Below are positions 34,586 through 43,449 of a DNA stretch of 64,000 bases, piece after piece (the stretch's first letter is position 1; every line of letters starts with the position of its first letter). The notes below the pieces were generated by a model that made no database searches, had not been told where the DNA came from, and saw nothing but the letters and a program-made list of their open reading frames with translations. The position numbers and the translations under genes were made by a program. The DNA comes from Mycolicibacterium moriokaense (GTDB lineage: Bacteria; Actinomycetota; Actinomycetes; Mycobacteriales; Mycobacteriaceae): assembly GCF_003201655.1 (NCBI RefSeq), contig NZ_QJJU01000011.1:143167-207166 (forward strand). The letters run 5' to 3'.

Positions 34586-35454
34586 CCAGTGCCGACGATC
34601 GCGTGCTCTTCGATGTCGATTCCGAGAAGCGGATCGCAACCATCACGTTGAACAACCCAGGCCAACGCAATTCGTACGACGCGGCGATGCGCGACACCGT
34701 CGCGCGGTATCTGGACCGCGTCGCCGAAGACGACGACATCACCGTGGTGCTGCTGCGCGGTGCTGAGGGCGTCTTCTCCACTGGTGCAGATATGAACAAC
34801 GCCTACGGCTGGTATGGCGAGCGCGACGAGAAGCTGACGAAGAGCAGGCCCAGTCAGCGGCGGCGTCTGACCGTGGACCGCAAGTCGTTCGGCTTCTACC
34901 ACAACCTCATGGGCTTTCCGAAGGTCACGGTGGGGGAGATCAGCGGCTACGCACTCGGCGGCGGGTTCGAGATGGCGTTGATGACCGACATCTCGGTGAT
35001 CGGGCGCGACACCAGAATCGGCATGCCGGCCACGCGGTTCCTCGGACCCGCGCTTGGCAGTCTGCACATGTTCTTCCACCGGCTCGGGCCGGTGCTGGCG
35101 CGCAGACTGTTGTTGACCGGCGACATCATCGAGGCCGGAACCATCGAACATCTCGGTGTCTTCACCGACACCTGCGATCCTGCCTCCGTCCCGGCTAGGG
35201 CCAGGTATTGGGCGGAGAAGGCCGCGAAGATGCCTGCCGACGGGGTCGTCATCGCCAAGGAGGCGTTCCGTCTCGTCGAGCAGAGCCAGGCGTATCAGGG
35301 CGAGGAAGTGGCTAGCTATTTGTTCCACGCGTACGGGACAAACCTGCAGTTCGCGCCGGGTGAGTTCAACTTCGTCAAGACACGGGCGCAACACGGAACG
35401 AAAGAGGCGTTCCGGCTGCGCGACGAGCACTTCTACGTGCCAGAGCCGGAGTGA
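34582..35454 (+). CDS. Enoyl-CoA hydratase/isomerase-family protein
   Basis: A 290-aa crotonase-fold protein: ATITLNNPGQRNSYD, VFSTGADMNNAYGWYG and ISGYALGGGFEMALMTD. The Glu144 position is Glu here, but the Glu164 position is Ala (RIGMPATRFLGPAL). It has a longer loop around residues 75-100 (RDEKLTKSRPSQRRR) than standard members, suggesting a bulky or unusual substrate. It overlaps the GntR stop by 4 bp and ends 79 bp before the thiolase, with another operator-like site in that gap. Confidence 0.88.
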   Translation: MTSADDRVLFDVDSEKRIATITLNNPGQRNSYDAAMRDTVARYLDRVAEDDDITVVLLRGAEGVFSTGADMNNAYGWYGERDEKLTKSRPSQRRRLTVDRKSFGFYHNLMGFPKVTVGEISGYALGGGFEMALMTDISVIGRDTRIGMPATRFLGPALGSLHMFFHRLGPVLARRLLLTGDIIEAGTIEHLGVFTDTCDPASVPARARYWAEKAAKMPADGVVIAKEAFRLVEQSQAYQGEEVASYLFHAYGTNLQFAPGEFNFVKTRAQHGTKEAFRLRDEHFYVPEPE

Positions 35455-35466
35455 CGCCGGTCACCT

Positions 35467-35483
35467 ACTGACAGCAATACAGT
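35467..35483. promoter_or_regulatory. Operator-like 17-bp motif (copy 2)
   Basis: ACTGACA-GCA-ATACAGT, 11 of 14 arm bases matching ACTGTAA-N3-TTACAGT, followed by AT. It lies 50 bp upstream of the thiolase ATG at 35534. Confidence 0.55.
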
Positions 35484-35533
35484 ATCTGCTACTTTTGTAA
35501 AGTTACCTAAGCCGAAAACCGAGGTCGAAAACT

Positions 35534-36709
35534 ATGCCAACACCCGTCATCGTCGGTGCCGCCCGGACAGCCATCGGCCGGTCGTTCAAGGGGACGCTGG
35601 TCAACACCCCGCCCGAGACGCTCATCACCACGGTGCTGCCCGAGGTCGTCCGCCGGTCCGGCGTAGATCCCGCAGACATCGACGACATCATCTTCGCCGA
35701 ATCTCATTACGGTGGTGGGGATCTCGCGAGGTATGCCGCTGACGCCACGGGGTTGGATCACGTCCCCGGTCAGTCTGTGAACCGGCATTGCGCGGGCTCA
35801 CTGACCGCGATCGGAAATGCTTCCGCGCAGATCGGCTCCGGCATGGAGCGGGTGCTGATCGCCGGTGGTGTGCAGTCGCTGTCGATGACGCCGCTGACCA
35901 ACCAGCGCATTCCGGGGCCTGAATTGAAGTTCGAGGAGCGGTGGATGCCGCCGACGCACGTCGAGACGCCAGACGCGCCTACCAAGGACATGTCGATCAC
36001 GGTCGGCTGGAACACCGCGCAGTCGGTGGGCATCACGCGCGAGGAGATGGACGCGTGGGCGGCGCGTTCGCATCAGCGGGCCATCGCCGCGATGGACGCA
36101 GGCAAGTTCCTCGACGAGATCATCCCGATGAAGATTCAGCAGTTCGACGGTTCGGTGGTCGACTTCAGCGTCGACGAGCACCCACGCCGCGACACCACCG
36201 TTGAGAAGCTGGCCGGGCTCAAGGTTCTGCACCCCGAGATCGAGGGCTTCTCGATCACCGCGGGCAACAGCAGCGGCACCAACGACGCCGCCGCGGGAGT
36301 CGCCCTTGTTGAGCGTGATTACGCCGATGCCAACAAGCTCTCCGTGATGGCCACCGTGAAGGCTTGGGGCGCGGCGGGTGTCCCAGCGCGCGACTGCGGG
36401 CTGGGTGCGGTGAAGGTGATCGGTAAGGTGCTCGACCGTGCCGGATTGAAGCCGTCTGACGTCACGCTGTGGGAGATCAACGAGGCGTTCGCGTCGGTGC
36501 CCATTGCAGCGTGCCGCGAGTACGGGATCGACGAGGAACTGGTGAACTTCTCCGGAAGTGGTTGCAGTCTGGGCCATCCCATTGCCGCGTCCGGTGCGCG
36601 GATGGTGACTACGCTCATCTACGAGCTGCAGCGGCGTGGCGGAGGCATCGGCGTCGCGGCCATGTGTGCGGGCGGCGGCCAGGGCGGCGCGGTCGTCATC
36701 GAGGTCTAG
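35534..36709 (+). CDS. Thiolase (acetyl-CoA acyltransferase)
   Basis: A 391-aa thiolase. Active residues: Cys86 in NRHCAGSLTAIG, N-E-A-F-A in LWEINEAFAS, GHPIAASGARM (His), and the second Cys in MCAGGGQGGA. It should thiolyse a 3-ketoacyl-CoA. It has its own predicted operator (35467-35483) and probably its own promoter. It is convergent with the TetR gene, separated by a strong hairpin (36735-36789). The substrate range is likely that of the surrounding crotonases. Confidence 0.93.
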   Translation: MPTPVIVGAARTAIGRSFKGTLVNTPPETLITTVLPEVVRRSGVDPADIDDIIFAESHYGGGDLARYAADATGLDHVPGQSVNRHCAGSLTAIGNASAQIGSGMERVLIAGGVQSLSMTPLTNQRIPGPELKFEERWMPPTHVETPDAPTKDMSITVGWNTAQSVGITREEMDAWAARSHQRAIAAMDAGKFLDEIIPMKIQQFDGSVVDFSVDEHPRRDTTVEKLAGLKVLHPEIEGFSITAGNSSGTNDAAAGVALVERDYADANKLSVMATVKAWGAAGVPARDCGLGAVKVIGKVLDRAGLKPSDVTLWEINEAFASVPIAACREYGIDEELVNFSGSGCSLGHPIAASGARMVTTLIYELQRRGGGIGVAAMCAGGGQGGAVVIEV

Positions 36710-36734
36710 TTCTCAGCGCCAGAGACTGTATTGC

Positions 36735-36789
36735 AAATTGCCCACGTACTGAGCGACAAACTCGATGTCGCTCGCTACGTGGGCAGTTT
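36735..36789. terminator. Long hairpin terminator between convergent genes
   Basis: Arms of 24 bases with three mismatches: AAATTGCCCACGTACTGAGC at the start pairs with GCTACGTGGGCAGTTT at the end, around a 7-base loop (36759-36765). It lies between the thiolase (+) and the TetR gene (-), so it can serve both. Confidence 0.8.
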
Positions 36790-36843
36790 CTTGTATCCAC
36801 CTGGCGAGCGCAGCGCTTAGCCCACCCCGACTGTGAAACCAAG

Positions 36844-37623
36844 TTAGCGGGCGGGGGCCTTGCTGCGCGTGCGCGGGCCCGACGCCTTGGTCGCCTTGCG
36901 TGCGGCCTTGGCCGGACTCTTGCCACTGTCGTCGATCAACCGGCTCGCGTGGTCCAGGATGCACTCGAGGCCGAACTCGAAATTCTTGTCGTCCGCGGCA
37001 CCGATGTGGTGTCCCTTCGCCGTGACTTGGGCCAGCAGCGGCGTGCTTTCGGGGTCGATCGTCATCGTTTCCTCGATGTCGCTCGGTCCCTCGTCGGCAG
37101 CGCGGTTCTTGTCCCGCAACCGCTGCAGCACCACCGATCCGCGCACGTGGACCGACACCGCGGAATAGGTGTCGAAGGCGTCGTCAGCGGACAGGCCTGC
37201 CTCCACCAGGCTTGCGATCGCCTTCTCGACTTCCTGGACGCCGAGCTTGGCCGCCCGCGGGCTGAGCGCCGACCGAATGAGAATCAGGTCGCACAGAATC
37301 GGGCTGCCCATGAACGTCTTTCGCATCGTGCGTGCGTGATCACCCAACGTCTCGCGCCAGTCCCTGGCTTCGACGTAGGGCGTGGCGAAGACATACTGGC
37401 GCAGCGCGCGGTCGGTCATCGCGTTGAGCAGATCGTCCTTCTTGCGGAAGTACCAGTAGATGCTCGTGACTCCGACGCCGAGGTGCTTTCCGAGCAGCGG
37501 CATGCTCAGGTTGTCGATGCCGACGTCTTCGGCAAGCTCGAATGCGCCCTTGATGATGTCGTCGGGATTGATGGACCCGCGCTCGCGTCGCTGACGCTTC
37601 TCAGCGGTTGCTTGCTTGGCCAC
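36844..37623 (-). CDS. TetR-family regulator, probable regulator of the adjacent catabolic genes
   Basis: A 259-aa TetR protein. The DNA-binding helices read NPDDIIKGAFELAEDVGIDNLSMPLLGKHLGVGVTSIYWYFRKKDDLLNAM. A ligand-binding domain follows, ending in a Lys/Ala/Arg-rich basic tail (about 235-259) like those of some mycobacterial regulators. The start is GTG 37623, with GGAGGT at 37631-37636 seven bases upstream; the longer frame would begin inside that site. The divergent SDR operon starts at 37839, and a near-perfect copy of the 17-bp motif (37776-37792) lies between the two, which makes this protein the leading candidate to bind it. Confidence 0.88.
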   Translation of the reverse strand: MAKQATAEKRQRRERGSINPDDIIKGAFELAEDVGIDNLSMPLLGKHLGVGVTSIYWYFRKKDDLLNAMTDRALRQYVFATPYVEARDWRETLGDHARTMRKTFMGSPILCDLILIRSALSPRAAKLGVQEVEKAIASLVEAGLSADDAFDTYSAVSVHVRGSVVLQRLRDKNRAADEGPSDIEETMTIDPESTPLLAQVTAKGHHIGAADDKNFEFGLECILDHASRLIDDSGKSPAKAARKATKASGPRTRSKAPAR

Positions 37624-37775
37624 GAAGGGCACCTCCATCAAAGTTTGGCGGACTTGAATCTACCGGCAGCTACCGTCTGAACTGCGTCTTCGCATGCGTG
37701 TCGCTGCCCGGCCGTTACTGTCAACCTTACCGGGAACCATCCAGTCGATGGCGCCCTGCACCTTCTCACTCTTCT

Positions 37776-37792
37776 ACTGTAAGACCTATAGT
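37776..37792. promoter_or_regulatory. Operator-like 17-bp motif (copy 3), in TetR-SDR divergent promoter
   Basis: ACTGTAA-GAC-CTATAGT, 12 of 14 arm bases matching the palindrome. It is 46 bp upstream of the SDR start and lies in the only promoter region available to the TetR gene. Confidence 0.65.
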
Positions 37793-37838
37793 AAGGTTTT
37801 CTAGCGAAATCAGGCGAGAGTGAAGGGCCAAGGGTGTC

Positions 37839-38636
37839 GTGGATCTCGGGCTGAAGGACGCCACTGCCGTCATCGTCGGCGGCGGCCGCGGCATGGGATT
37901 GGCCGCCGCACGGTGCTTCGCTGACGACGGTGCGCGGGTGGCACTCGTCGGCCGCACAGCCGACGTCCTCGATGAGGCTGCCAAGGATCTGACTGATCGC
38001 GGCTGTCCCGATGCGCTCGGGTTGGTGGCTGACACCTCGGACACAGCGGCTGTGCAACGCGTGTTCGACGAAATCGGCGGACGGTGGAACGGTGAGCTCA
38101 ACGTGCTCGTCAACGCGGTTGGCCCGGGGTCGCTTGGAGCGTTCGACGACCTCACCGACGAGCAGTGGCGCGAGGCCTTCGACGACGGCGTGATGGGCAT
38201 GGTGCGCTGCGTGCGTTCGGCGCTTCCGCTGCTGCGTAAGGCGCAGTGGGCGCGCATCGTCAACTTCTCTGCACACTCCACGCAGCGGCAGAGCGTCATG
38301 CTGCCCGCCTATACGGCCGCCAAGGCGGCTGTCACCAGCATTTCCAAGAACCTGTCGCTGCTGCTCGCACCTGACGAGATCCTCGTCAATGTGGTCTCAC
38401 CGGGCAGCATCGCGTCGGAGGCACTGGTCGGCTGGGCGGCGTCGGTCGGTGTCGATGGCGGCGACCCCTACGCGTTGATGGCCGCCATCGACAAGCACTT
38501 CGGGCATCCTGCGCACATGCCCCGCGCGGGCCTGCCCGACGAAATCGGCCCCGTTGTCGCGTTTCTCGCGTCGCGGCGCAATTCGTACATGACCGGCGCC
38601 AACATCAACGTTGACGGCGGTAGTGACTTCACCTGA
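37839..38636 (+). CDS. SDR family oxidoreductase
   Basis: A 265-aa classical SDR: VGGGRGMGLAAARCFADDG (cofactor), VNAVGPGS (in place of NNAG), and YTAAK (catalytic). The C-terminal TGANINVDGGSDF is typical. It should oxidise or reduce a hydroxy/keto group on a CoA ester or ring substrate. It is the first gene of an operon running to about 39654 with a DapA-like aldolase, and possibly beyond. The GTG start has AAGGG upstream and a predicted operator 46 bp before it. Confidence 0.88.
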   Translation: MDLGLKDATAVIVGGGRGMGLAAARCFADDGARVALVGRTADVLDEAAKDLTDRGCPDALGLVADTSDTAAVQRVFDEIGGRWNGELNVLVNAVGPGSLGAFDDLTDEQWREAFDDGVMGMVRCVRSALPLLRKAQWARIVNFSAHSTQRQSVMLPAYTAAKAAVTSISKNLSLLLAPDEILVNVVSPGSIASEALVGWAASVGVDGGDPYALMAAIDKHFGHPAHMPRAGLPDEIGPVVAFLASRRNSYMTGANINVDGGSDFT

Positions 38637-38646
38637 GGAGTGAATT

Positions 38647-39654
38647 ATGGCGACTGCCAAGGAAGCTCGCGCGTGGGCACGCTCAACGCTGCGCGGAATC
38701 GGCAACAGCCTCTACACGCCTTTCTGCGGTGACGACGGCGACGACATCGATTGGGACGCATACCGCACGCTGGTGCGTTACTGCGTCAGGGAGTTGCGTC
38801 ATCCGATGCTGTGGTGCACCAGCGGCATCGCGGAATTTTGGTCGCTGACGCTCGAGGAGCGAAAGCGATTGTTGGAGGTCGCGATTGAGGAAGCGCGTGC
38901 GGCGAACCCGGACGTTGTCGTGCAGGCGTGTACCGCCGCGACGGCGGCCAAGGACTCTGTGGAGTTGACTCAGCACGCCCAGCAGGCTGGCGCGGACATC
39001 GTCTACATCCAGACGCCGATGATGGAGGCGCACGGTGGCGAGGGGGTGCTGAAATTCTTCCAATACATCGCCGACCGCACCGACATTGCGCTTGGCATGT
39101 TCAACTCGCCGTCGTCGGGATACGTGTTGACGCCCGCCGAGAGTGCACGCATCTACGAAGAGATCCCGGCGGTCTGCGCCACCAAAGAAGGGGCGTTCCG
39201 ACCTGCCAGCAGCCGGATGCTGCACGAGCTTGCTCCCGACCTCACGATCTGGGAGTGCGATACAACCGTCTACCGCGCCGGCTGGTTGCGGGCAGGGATC
39301 GTCGGACCTGCCCAGCTCGGCACCGCCGGCTATCTGTACGAAACCCCGCAGCAGCCAATACTTTCCGAGTACTGGGACCTGATTTGGAACGACAAGCTGA
39401 TCGAGGCGATGGACTATGCCGAGAAGTCCGGCCTTGACCAGTTCGGCGTTGACATGCGCTCGTGGTTCACCTGCTATCCGGGGCGATCCGACTACTTCAC
39501 GCACTGGGGTGGCGCATTCAAATATGCGGCGTCTCTGCTCGGCCTGCCGATCGGGGACTACCCGCATTCGCGTCCCCCGCAGGCGGAACTGCCCGACGAG
39601 GGGCGTGCGCAGATCCGCACTGCCTATCAGCGCTTCGGATTGATAGCGCAATAG
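38647..39654 (+). CDS. Dihydrodipicolinate synthase/N-acetylneuraminate lyase-family aldolase
   Basis: A 335-aa class I aldolase of the DapA family. The Schiff-base Lys is Lys180 in VCATKEGAF. The region that usually gives the catalytic Tyr (Y-N-x-P) reads MFNSPSSGY, so the proton-relay Tyr seems shifted or replaced. The entrance signature LYTPF and W-x-x-Y are present. It is about 40 residues longer than DapA (290 aa), with a C-terminal extension that includes a W-F-T-C-Y-P-G segment. In catabolic clusters such proteins act as hydratase-aldolases that cleave pyruvate or an aldehyde from a side chain. GAGGAG precedes the ATG. Confidence 0.85.
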   Translation: MATAKEARAWARSTLRGIGNSLYTPFCGDDGDDIDWDAYRTLVRYCVRELRHPMLWCTSGIAEFWSLTLEERKRLLEVAIEEARAANPDVVVQACTAATAAKDSVELTQHAQQAGADIVYIQTPMMEAHGGEGVLKFFQYIADRTDIALGMFNSPSSGYVLTPAESARIYEEIPAVCATKEGAFRPASSRMLHELAPDLTIWECDTTVYRAGWLRAGIVGPAQLGTAGYLYETPQQPILSEYWDLIWNDKLIEAMDYAEKSGLDQFGVDMRSWFTCYPGRSDYFTHWGGAFKYAASLLGLPIGDYPHSRPPQAELPDEGRAQIRTAYQRFGLIAQ

Positions 39655-39692
39655 CGTCGCCGTGGAGCCTCCGGCCGATTGCGGAAGGCGCT

Positions 39693-39709
39693 ACCGATAG
39701 GTATACAGT
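39693..39709. promoter_or_regulatory. Operator-like 17-bp motif (copy 4)
   Basis: ACCGATA-GGT-ATACAGT, 10 of 14 arm bases matching the palindrome and the right half fully conserved from TACAGT, followed by AT. It lies 46 bp upstream of the crotonase start at 39756, matching the spacing of the other copies. Confidence 0.5.
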
Positions 39710-39755
39710 ATAGGAATACATCGAGCTTGAGGCCACGACTCAGGAGGTCCGCCGG

Positions 39756-40613
39756 GTGAGCGTCCCGTACCGCGTTGCTGAGCCCGCGGTCGCGTCCGAC
39801 CCGGTGTTGTACGAAGTTCGCGACAGCGGCGTTGCGGTACTGACCCTCAACCGGCCCGAGCGGATGAACGGCTGGGGAGGTGGCCTCGCCACGACGTTCT
39901 ACTCACTGCTCGACGACGCGGAGGCCGATCCCGACGTCCGGGCCATCGTGGTGACAGGCAACGGCCGCGCCTTCTGTGCAGGCGCGGACATGGGGAACCT
40001 CAACACAATCAGCAATGCCACGGTCGACGCTGCCGAAGGCACGGACGTCAGCAAGCTGGTCGGCTCGCGCCATCCGCACTTCGTGGCGACCCTGCGCAAG
40101 CCCGTCGTCGCCGCGATCAACGGTGCATGCGCCGGAATGGGGCTGACGCTCGCGCTGGTTTGCGATGTCAGGTTCGCGGCCGAAGGCGCCAAGTTCACGA
40201 CGTCGTTCGCGCGGCGCGGCCTGATCGCCGAGTACGGCATCTCCTGGATCCTGCCGCGCATCGTCGGCTGGGGTGCCGCCATGGACCTGCTGCTGAGCGG
40301 ACGGGTGTTCCTCGCGGACGAGGCGGCCGACCTCGGCCTCGTCAAAGAGGTCGTTGCACCCGAGGACCTGATGCCACGCGCGATCGCCTATGCCGAGGAC
40401 ATCGCCGCGAACTGCGCGCCCAGTTCTCTGGCGGTGATCAAGCAGCAGGTGTACGCAGACAGCATGCGCGATGTTTTCGAGGCGAGCGCGGTGGCCGAGA
40501 AGCTGATGCACGAGTCGATGCTTCGGCCCGACTTCATCGAGGGCATTACGAGCTTTTTCGAAAAGCGTCCGCCCAACTTCCCGCCATTGAGCGATCCTGG
40601 AAAGGACTCCTAA
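39756..40613 (+). CDS. Enoyl-CoA hydratase/isomerase-family protein
   Basis: A 285-aa crotonase-fold protein: VLTLNRPERMNGWGGG, FCAGADMGNL and INGACAGMGLTLALVCDVRFAAEGA. Both classical catalytic Glu positions are changed (Thr and Phe), while a Glu is present in RRGLIAEYGISWILPR, the place used by several isomerase-type crotonases. GGAGGT at 39743-39748 fixes the GTG start. It leads a long operon of amidohydrolases, a ligase and dehydrogenases, with a gap of only 2 bp to the next gene. A predicted operator is just upstream. Confidence 0.88.
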   Translation: MSVPYRVAEPAVASDPVLYEVRDSGVAVLTLNRPERMNGWGGGLATTFYSLLDDAEADPDVRAIVVTGNGRAFCAGADMGNLNTISNATVDAAEGTDVSKLVGSRHPHFVATLRKPVVAAINGACAGMGLTLALVCDVRFAAEGAKFTTSFARRGLIAEYGISWILPRIVGWGAAMDLLLSGRVFLADEAADLGLVKEVVAPEDLMPRAIAYAEDIAANCAPSSLAVIKQQVYADSMRDVFEASAVAEKLMHESMLRPDFIEGITSFFEKRPPNFPPLSDPGKDS

Positions 40614-40615
40614 AA

Positions 40616-41818
40616 ATGACACTGGACTACAAGGCGATCGACGTCGACAACCACTACTACGAGACGACCGATTCCTGCACCAGGCACCTGCCCAAGGAGT
40701 TCAAGCGCCGAGGTGTGCAAATGGTCGCCGACGGCAAGCGCATGCTGGCCGTCATGGGTGAGGTCGTCAACCACTTCATCCCCAACCCCACGTTCGACCC
40801 GATCATCGAACCGGGCTGCCTCGACTTGCTGTTCCGGGGTGAGATCCCCGAAGGCGTCGACCCGGCCTCGCTGATGAAGGTCGACCGCATGGCCAACCAT
40901 CCCGAGTATCAGAACCGCGATGCGCGCGTGAAGGTGCTCGACCGTCAGAACCTCGAGACGGTGTTCATGCTGCCGACGTTCGCCTGCGGTGTCGAAGAAG
41001 CGCTGAAGCACGACATCGAGGCGACAATGGCAACGGTCCACGCCTTCAACCTCTGGCTCGACGAGGACTGGGGCTTCGACCGACCCGACCACCGGATCAT
41101 CGCAGCGCCGATCATCTCGCTCGCCGATCCGCGCAAGGCTGTCGAGGAGGTCGAGTTCGTTCTGGCAGCCGGGGCCAAGATGGTGCTGGTGCGGCCGGCG
41201 CCGGTGCCCGGTGTGGTCAAGCCGCGGTCGTTGGGCGATCCGCTCCACGACCCGGTCTGGGCGAGGTTGGCCGAGGCCGGTGTCCCGGTGGGCTTCCATC
41301 TATCCGACAGCGGCTATCTGGCGATCGCGGCGCTGTGGGGCGGCAAGGGCACGTTCGAAGGATTCGGCAAGAAAGACCCGCTCGACCAGATCCTGCTCGA
41401 CGACCGGGCGATCCACGACACGATGGCTTCGATGATCGTGCACCAGGTGTTCACCCGCCATCCGAAGTTGAAGGTCGCGAGCATCGAGAACGGTTCCTAC
41501 TTCGTGTACCGCTTGATCAAGCGGCTCAAGAAGGCCGCCAACACCGCGCCGTACCACTTCAAAGAGGATCCGGTGGAGCAGCTGCGAAACCACGTCTGGA
41601 TTGCCCCCTACTACGAGGACGACGTGAAGCTGCTTGCCGACACCATCGGCGTTGACAAGATCCTGTTCGGCTCGGACTGGCCGCACGGGGAGGGACTCGC
41701 GGACCCGATGAACTTTACCGCCGACATCCCTCAATTCCCCGAGTTCAGCGCCGAAGACACCCGGAAGGTCATGCGCGACAACGCTCTTGATCTGCTCGGT
41801 GTCAAGGTGTCGGCGTAG
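40616..41818 (+). CDS. Amidohydrolase-family (TIM-barrel metal-dependent) protein 1
   Basis: A 400-aa protein of the amidohydrolase_2 family, whose members include ACMSD-like decarboxylases and ring hydrolases. The first metal-site strand reads IDVDNHYYE, where D-x-H-x-H/E is expected; later blocks are VPVGFHLSDSGY (His), ASIENGSYFVYRL and ILFGSDWPHGEG (the conserved metal-site Asp). The frame is open far upstream within the crotonase gene, but ATG 40616 begins the conserved first strand. The order amidohydrolase-ligase-amidohydrolase-dehydrogenase suggests decarboxylation or hydrolysis of a cyclic acid before CoA activation. Exact reaction unknown. Confidence 0.87.
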   Translation: MTLDYKAIDVDNHYYETTDSCTRHLPKEFKRRGVQMVADGKRMLAVMGEVVNHFIPNPTFDPIIEPGCLDLLFRGEIPEGVDPASLMKVDRMANHPEYQNRDARVKVLDRQNLETVFMLPTFACGVEEALKHDIEATMATVHAFNLWLDEDWGFDRPDHRIIAAPIISLADPRKAVEEVEFVLAAGAKMVLVRPAPVPGVVKPRSLGDPLHDPVWARLAEAGVPVGFHLSDSGYLAIAALWGGKGTFEGFGKKDPLDQILLDDRAIHDTMASMIVHQVFTRHPKLKVASIENGSYFVYRLIKRLKKAANTAPYHFKEDPVEQLRNHVWIAPYYEDDVKLLADTIGVDKILFGSDWPHGEGLADPMNFTADIPQFPEFSAEDTRKVMRDNALDLLGVKVSA

Positions 41819-41829
41819 CTGTCCCGCCG

Positions 41830-43449
41830 ATGAGCGAGTGGACCCTAGGCGCGATTCTGGACGCGATCGCCGACGTCGTCCCTGCTCGGACGATGAGCGT
41901 ATGCGGAACCCGCCGCACCACCTTCGGCGAAGCGGCTGACCGCACCCGCAGGCTCGCGAACTTCCTCGCCGCCAGGGGGTTTGGCGCCCATCGCGAGCGA
42001 GACAACCTCGAACGCTGGGAGTGCGGGCAGGATCGCGTCGCGCTGATCATGCACAACGACCAATACCCCGACATGGTCATCGGGTGCCTCAAGGCGCGCA
42101 CCGTCCCCGTGAACATCAACTACTACTACACGCCGCGTGAAATCGGCGAGTTGCTCGATTACGTGCAACCCAGCGCGGTCATCTACCACCGGTCACTGGG
42201 TGCGAAGTTCGCCGACGTGCTCCCTCCCGAGAGCGGCAAGCTCTTGTTGTCGGTCGACGACGGCAGTGCCGTGCCAGAGCTTCCCGGGGCGGTGTCACTG
42301 GATGACGCCTTGGCACAAGGGGCGGTCGACCACGAGGTGTCGGCGTCACCCGAGGACGTGATCATGGTCTGCACGGGTGGGACAACCGGCCGGCCCAAGG
42401 GTGTGCTGTGGCGTCAGTGCGACATGTATGTGGTGTCCATGAACGGGGCCCCCCACGACACTGTTGGCGAGATCCAGGACAAGGTGCGTGAGGGCGGCCA
42501 ACCGTGGTTTGCGGTGTCGCCCTTGATGCATGCGGCCGGCCTGTGGACCGCGTTCGCCGCGATCATGAACGGCCTACCGGTGATCCTGTACGACACCGGC
42601 AAGAAGCTCGACCCCCCTCTGGTGTGGAGAACGGCAGAACGCGAGAAGGTCGGCATGATGACGTTCGTCGGCGACGCCTACGCCGCACCGTTGGTCGACG
42701 AATTGCAACGCGGCTCCTACGACCTGTCGTCGCTGTACGCGATCGGCACGGGCGGGGCGGCGACGAATCCGAAATACCAACGGGCACTGCTCGAGTGCCT
42801 GCCACAGCTCACGCTCATCAACGGATACGGCTCGTCGGAGACCGGCAACATGGGCTTCGGGCACAGCCGACACGGGACGCAATCGCAGACCTTCATGTTC
42901 AGAGAGGGAGGTCTTGTCCTGTCCGAGGACTACAGCCGGTTCCTGCAGTCGGGGGAGTCCGAGATCGGATGGGTGGCAAGGGCGGGCCGAATCCCGCTCG
43001 GCTATCTCAACGATCCCGAAGCCACCCGCAAGACGTTCCCGGAGGTCGAGGGCCAGCGGGTGGTGGTCTCGGGCGACCGGGGCAGCATCGAAGCCGACGG
43101 CACGATGCGGTTGTTCGGACGCGACTCCCTCGTGGTGAACACCGGCGGAGAGAAGGTGTTCGTCGAGGAGGTCGAGGAGGTGCTTCGGGCGCACCCGGCG
43201 ATCGCCGACGCGCTGGTGGTGGGACGGCCAAGCGAACGCTGGGGTGAAGAACTCGTGGCCGTGGTGGCGCTGCGCGACGGGGCCGACGCCGATCATGCGC
43301 CGTTGCACGCGCACTGCACGTCGCAACTGGCACGCTTCAAGGCGCCGAAGGAGTTCATCTTCGTCGAGCAAATCCGTCGACTGGGCAACGGCAAAGCGGA
43401 TTATCGGTGGGCGAAAAGTACTGCTACACAACAGGAGTCTTTGACGTGA
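41830..43449 (+). CDS. AMP-forming acyl-CoA synthetase (FadD19-like)
   Basis: A 539-aa ANL-superfamily ligase. Motifs: MVCTGGTTGRPKGV (P-loop), NGYGSSETGNMG, VSGDRGSIEADGTMRLFGRDSLVVNTGGEKVFVEEVE, and G-N-G-K-A-D near the C-terminus with the catalytic Lys. The form T-G-G-T-T-G-x-P-K-G-V-x-W and the G-W-V-A-R-x-G-x-I-P-L-G-Y region resemble FadD19/FadD3-type ligases that activate steroid side-chain or ring-derived acids. That resemblance is by eye only. It is 11 bp after amidohydrolase 1, and its stop overlaps the next GTG start by 4 bp. Confidence 0.88.
   Translation: MSEWTLGAILDAIADVVPARTMSVCGTRRTTFGEAADRTRRLANFLAARGFGAHRERDNLERWECGQDRVALIMHNDQYPDMVIGCLKARTVPVNINYYYTPREIGELLDYVQPSAVIYHRSLGAKFADVLPPESGKLLLSVDDGSAVPELPGAVSLDDALAQGAVDHEVSASPEDVIMVCTGGTTGRPKGVLWRQCDMYVVSMNGAPHDTVGEIQDKVREGGQPWFAVSPLMHAAGLWTAFAAIMNGLPVILYDTGKKLDPPLVWRTAEREKVGMMTFVGDAYAAPLVDELQRGSYDLSSLYAIGTGGAATNPKYQRALLECLPQLTLINGYGSSETGNMGFGHSRHGTQSQTFMFREGGLVLSEDYSRFLQSGESEIGWVARAGRIPLGYLNDPEATRKTFPEVEGQRVVVSGDRGSIEADGTMRLFGRDSLVVNTGGEKVFVEEVEEVLRAHPAIADALVVGRPSERWGEELVAVVALRDGADADHAPLHAHCTSQLARFKAPKEFIFVEQIRRLGNGKADYRWAKSTATQQESLT

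Noticed and set aside
40127..40615. N-terminal extension of amidohydrolase 1 into the crotonase gene
   Set aside because: It is an out-of-frame shadow of the crotonase; the conserved first strand begins at ATG 40616, two bases after the crotonase stop.
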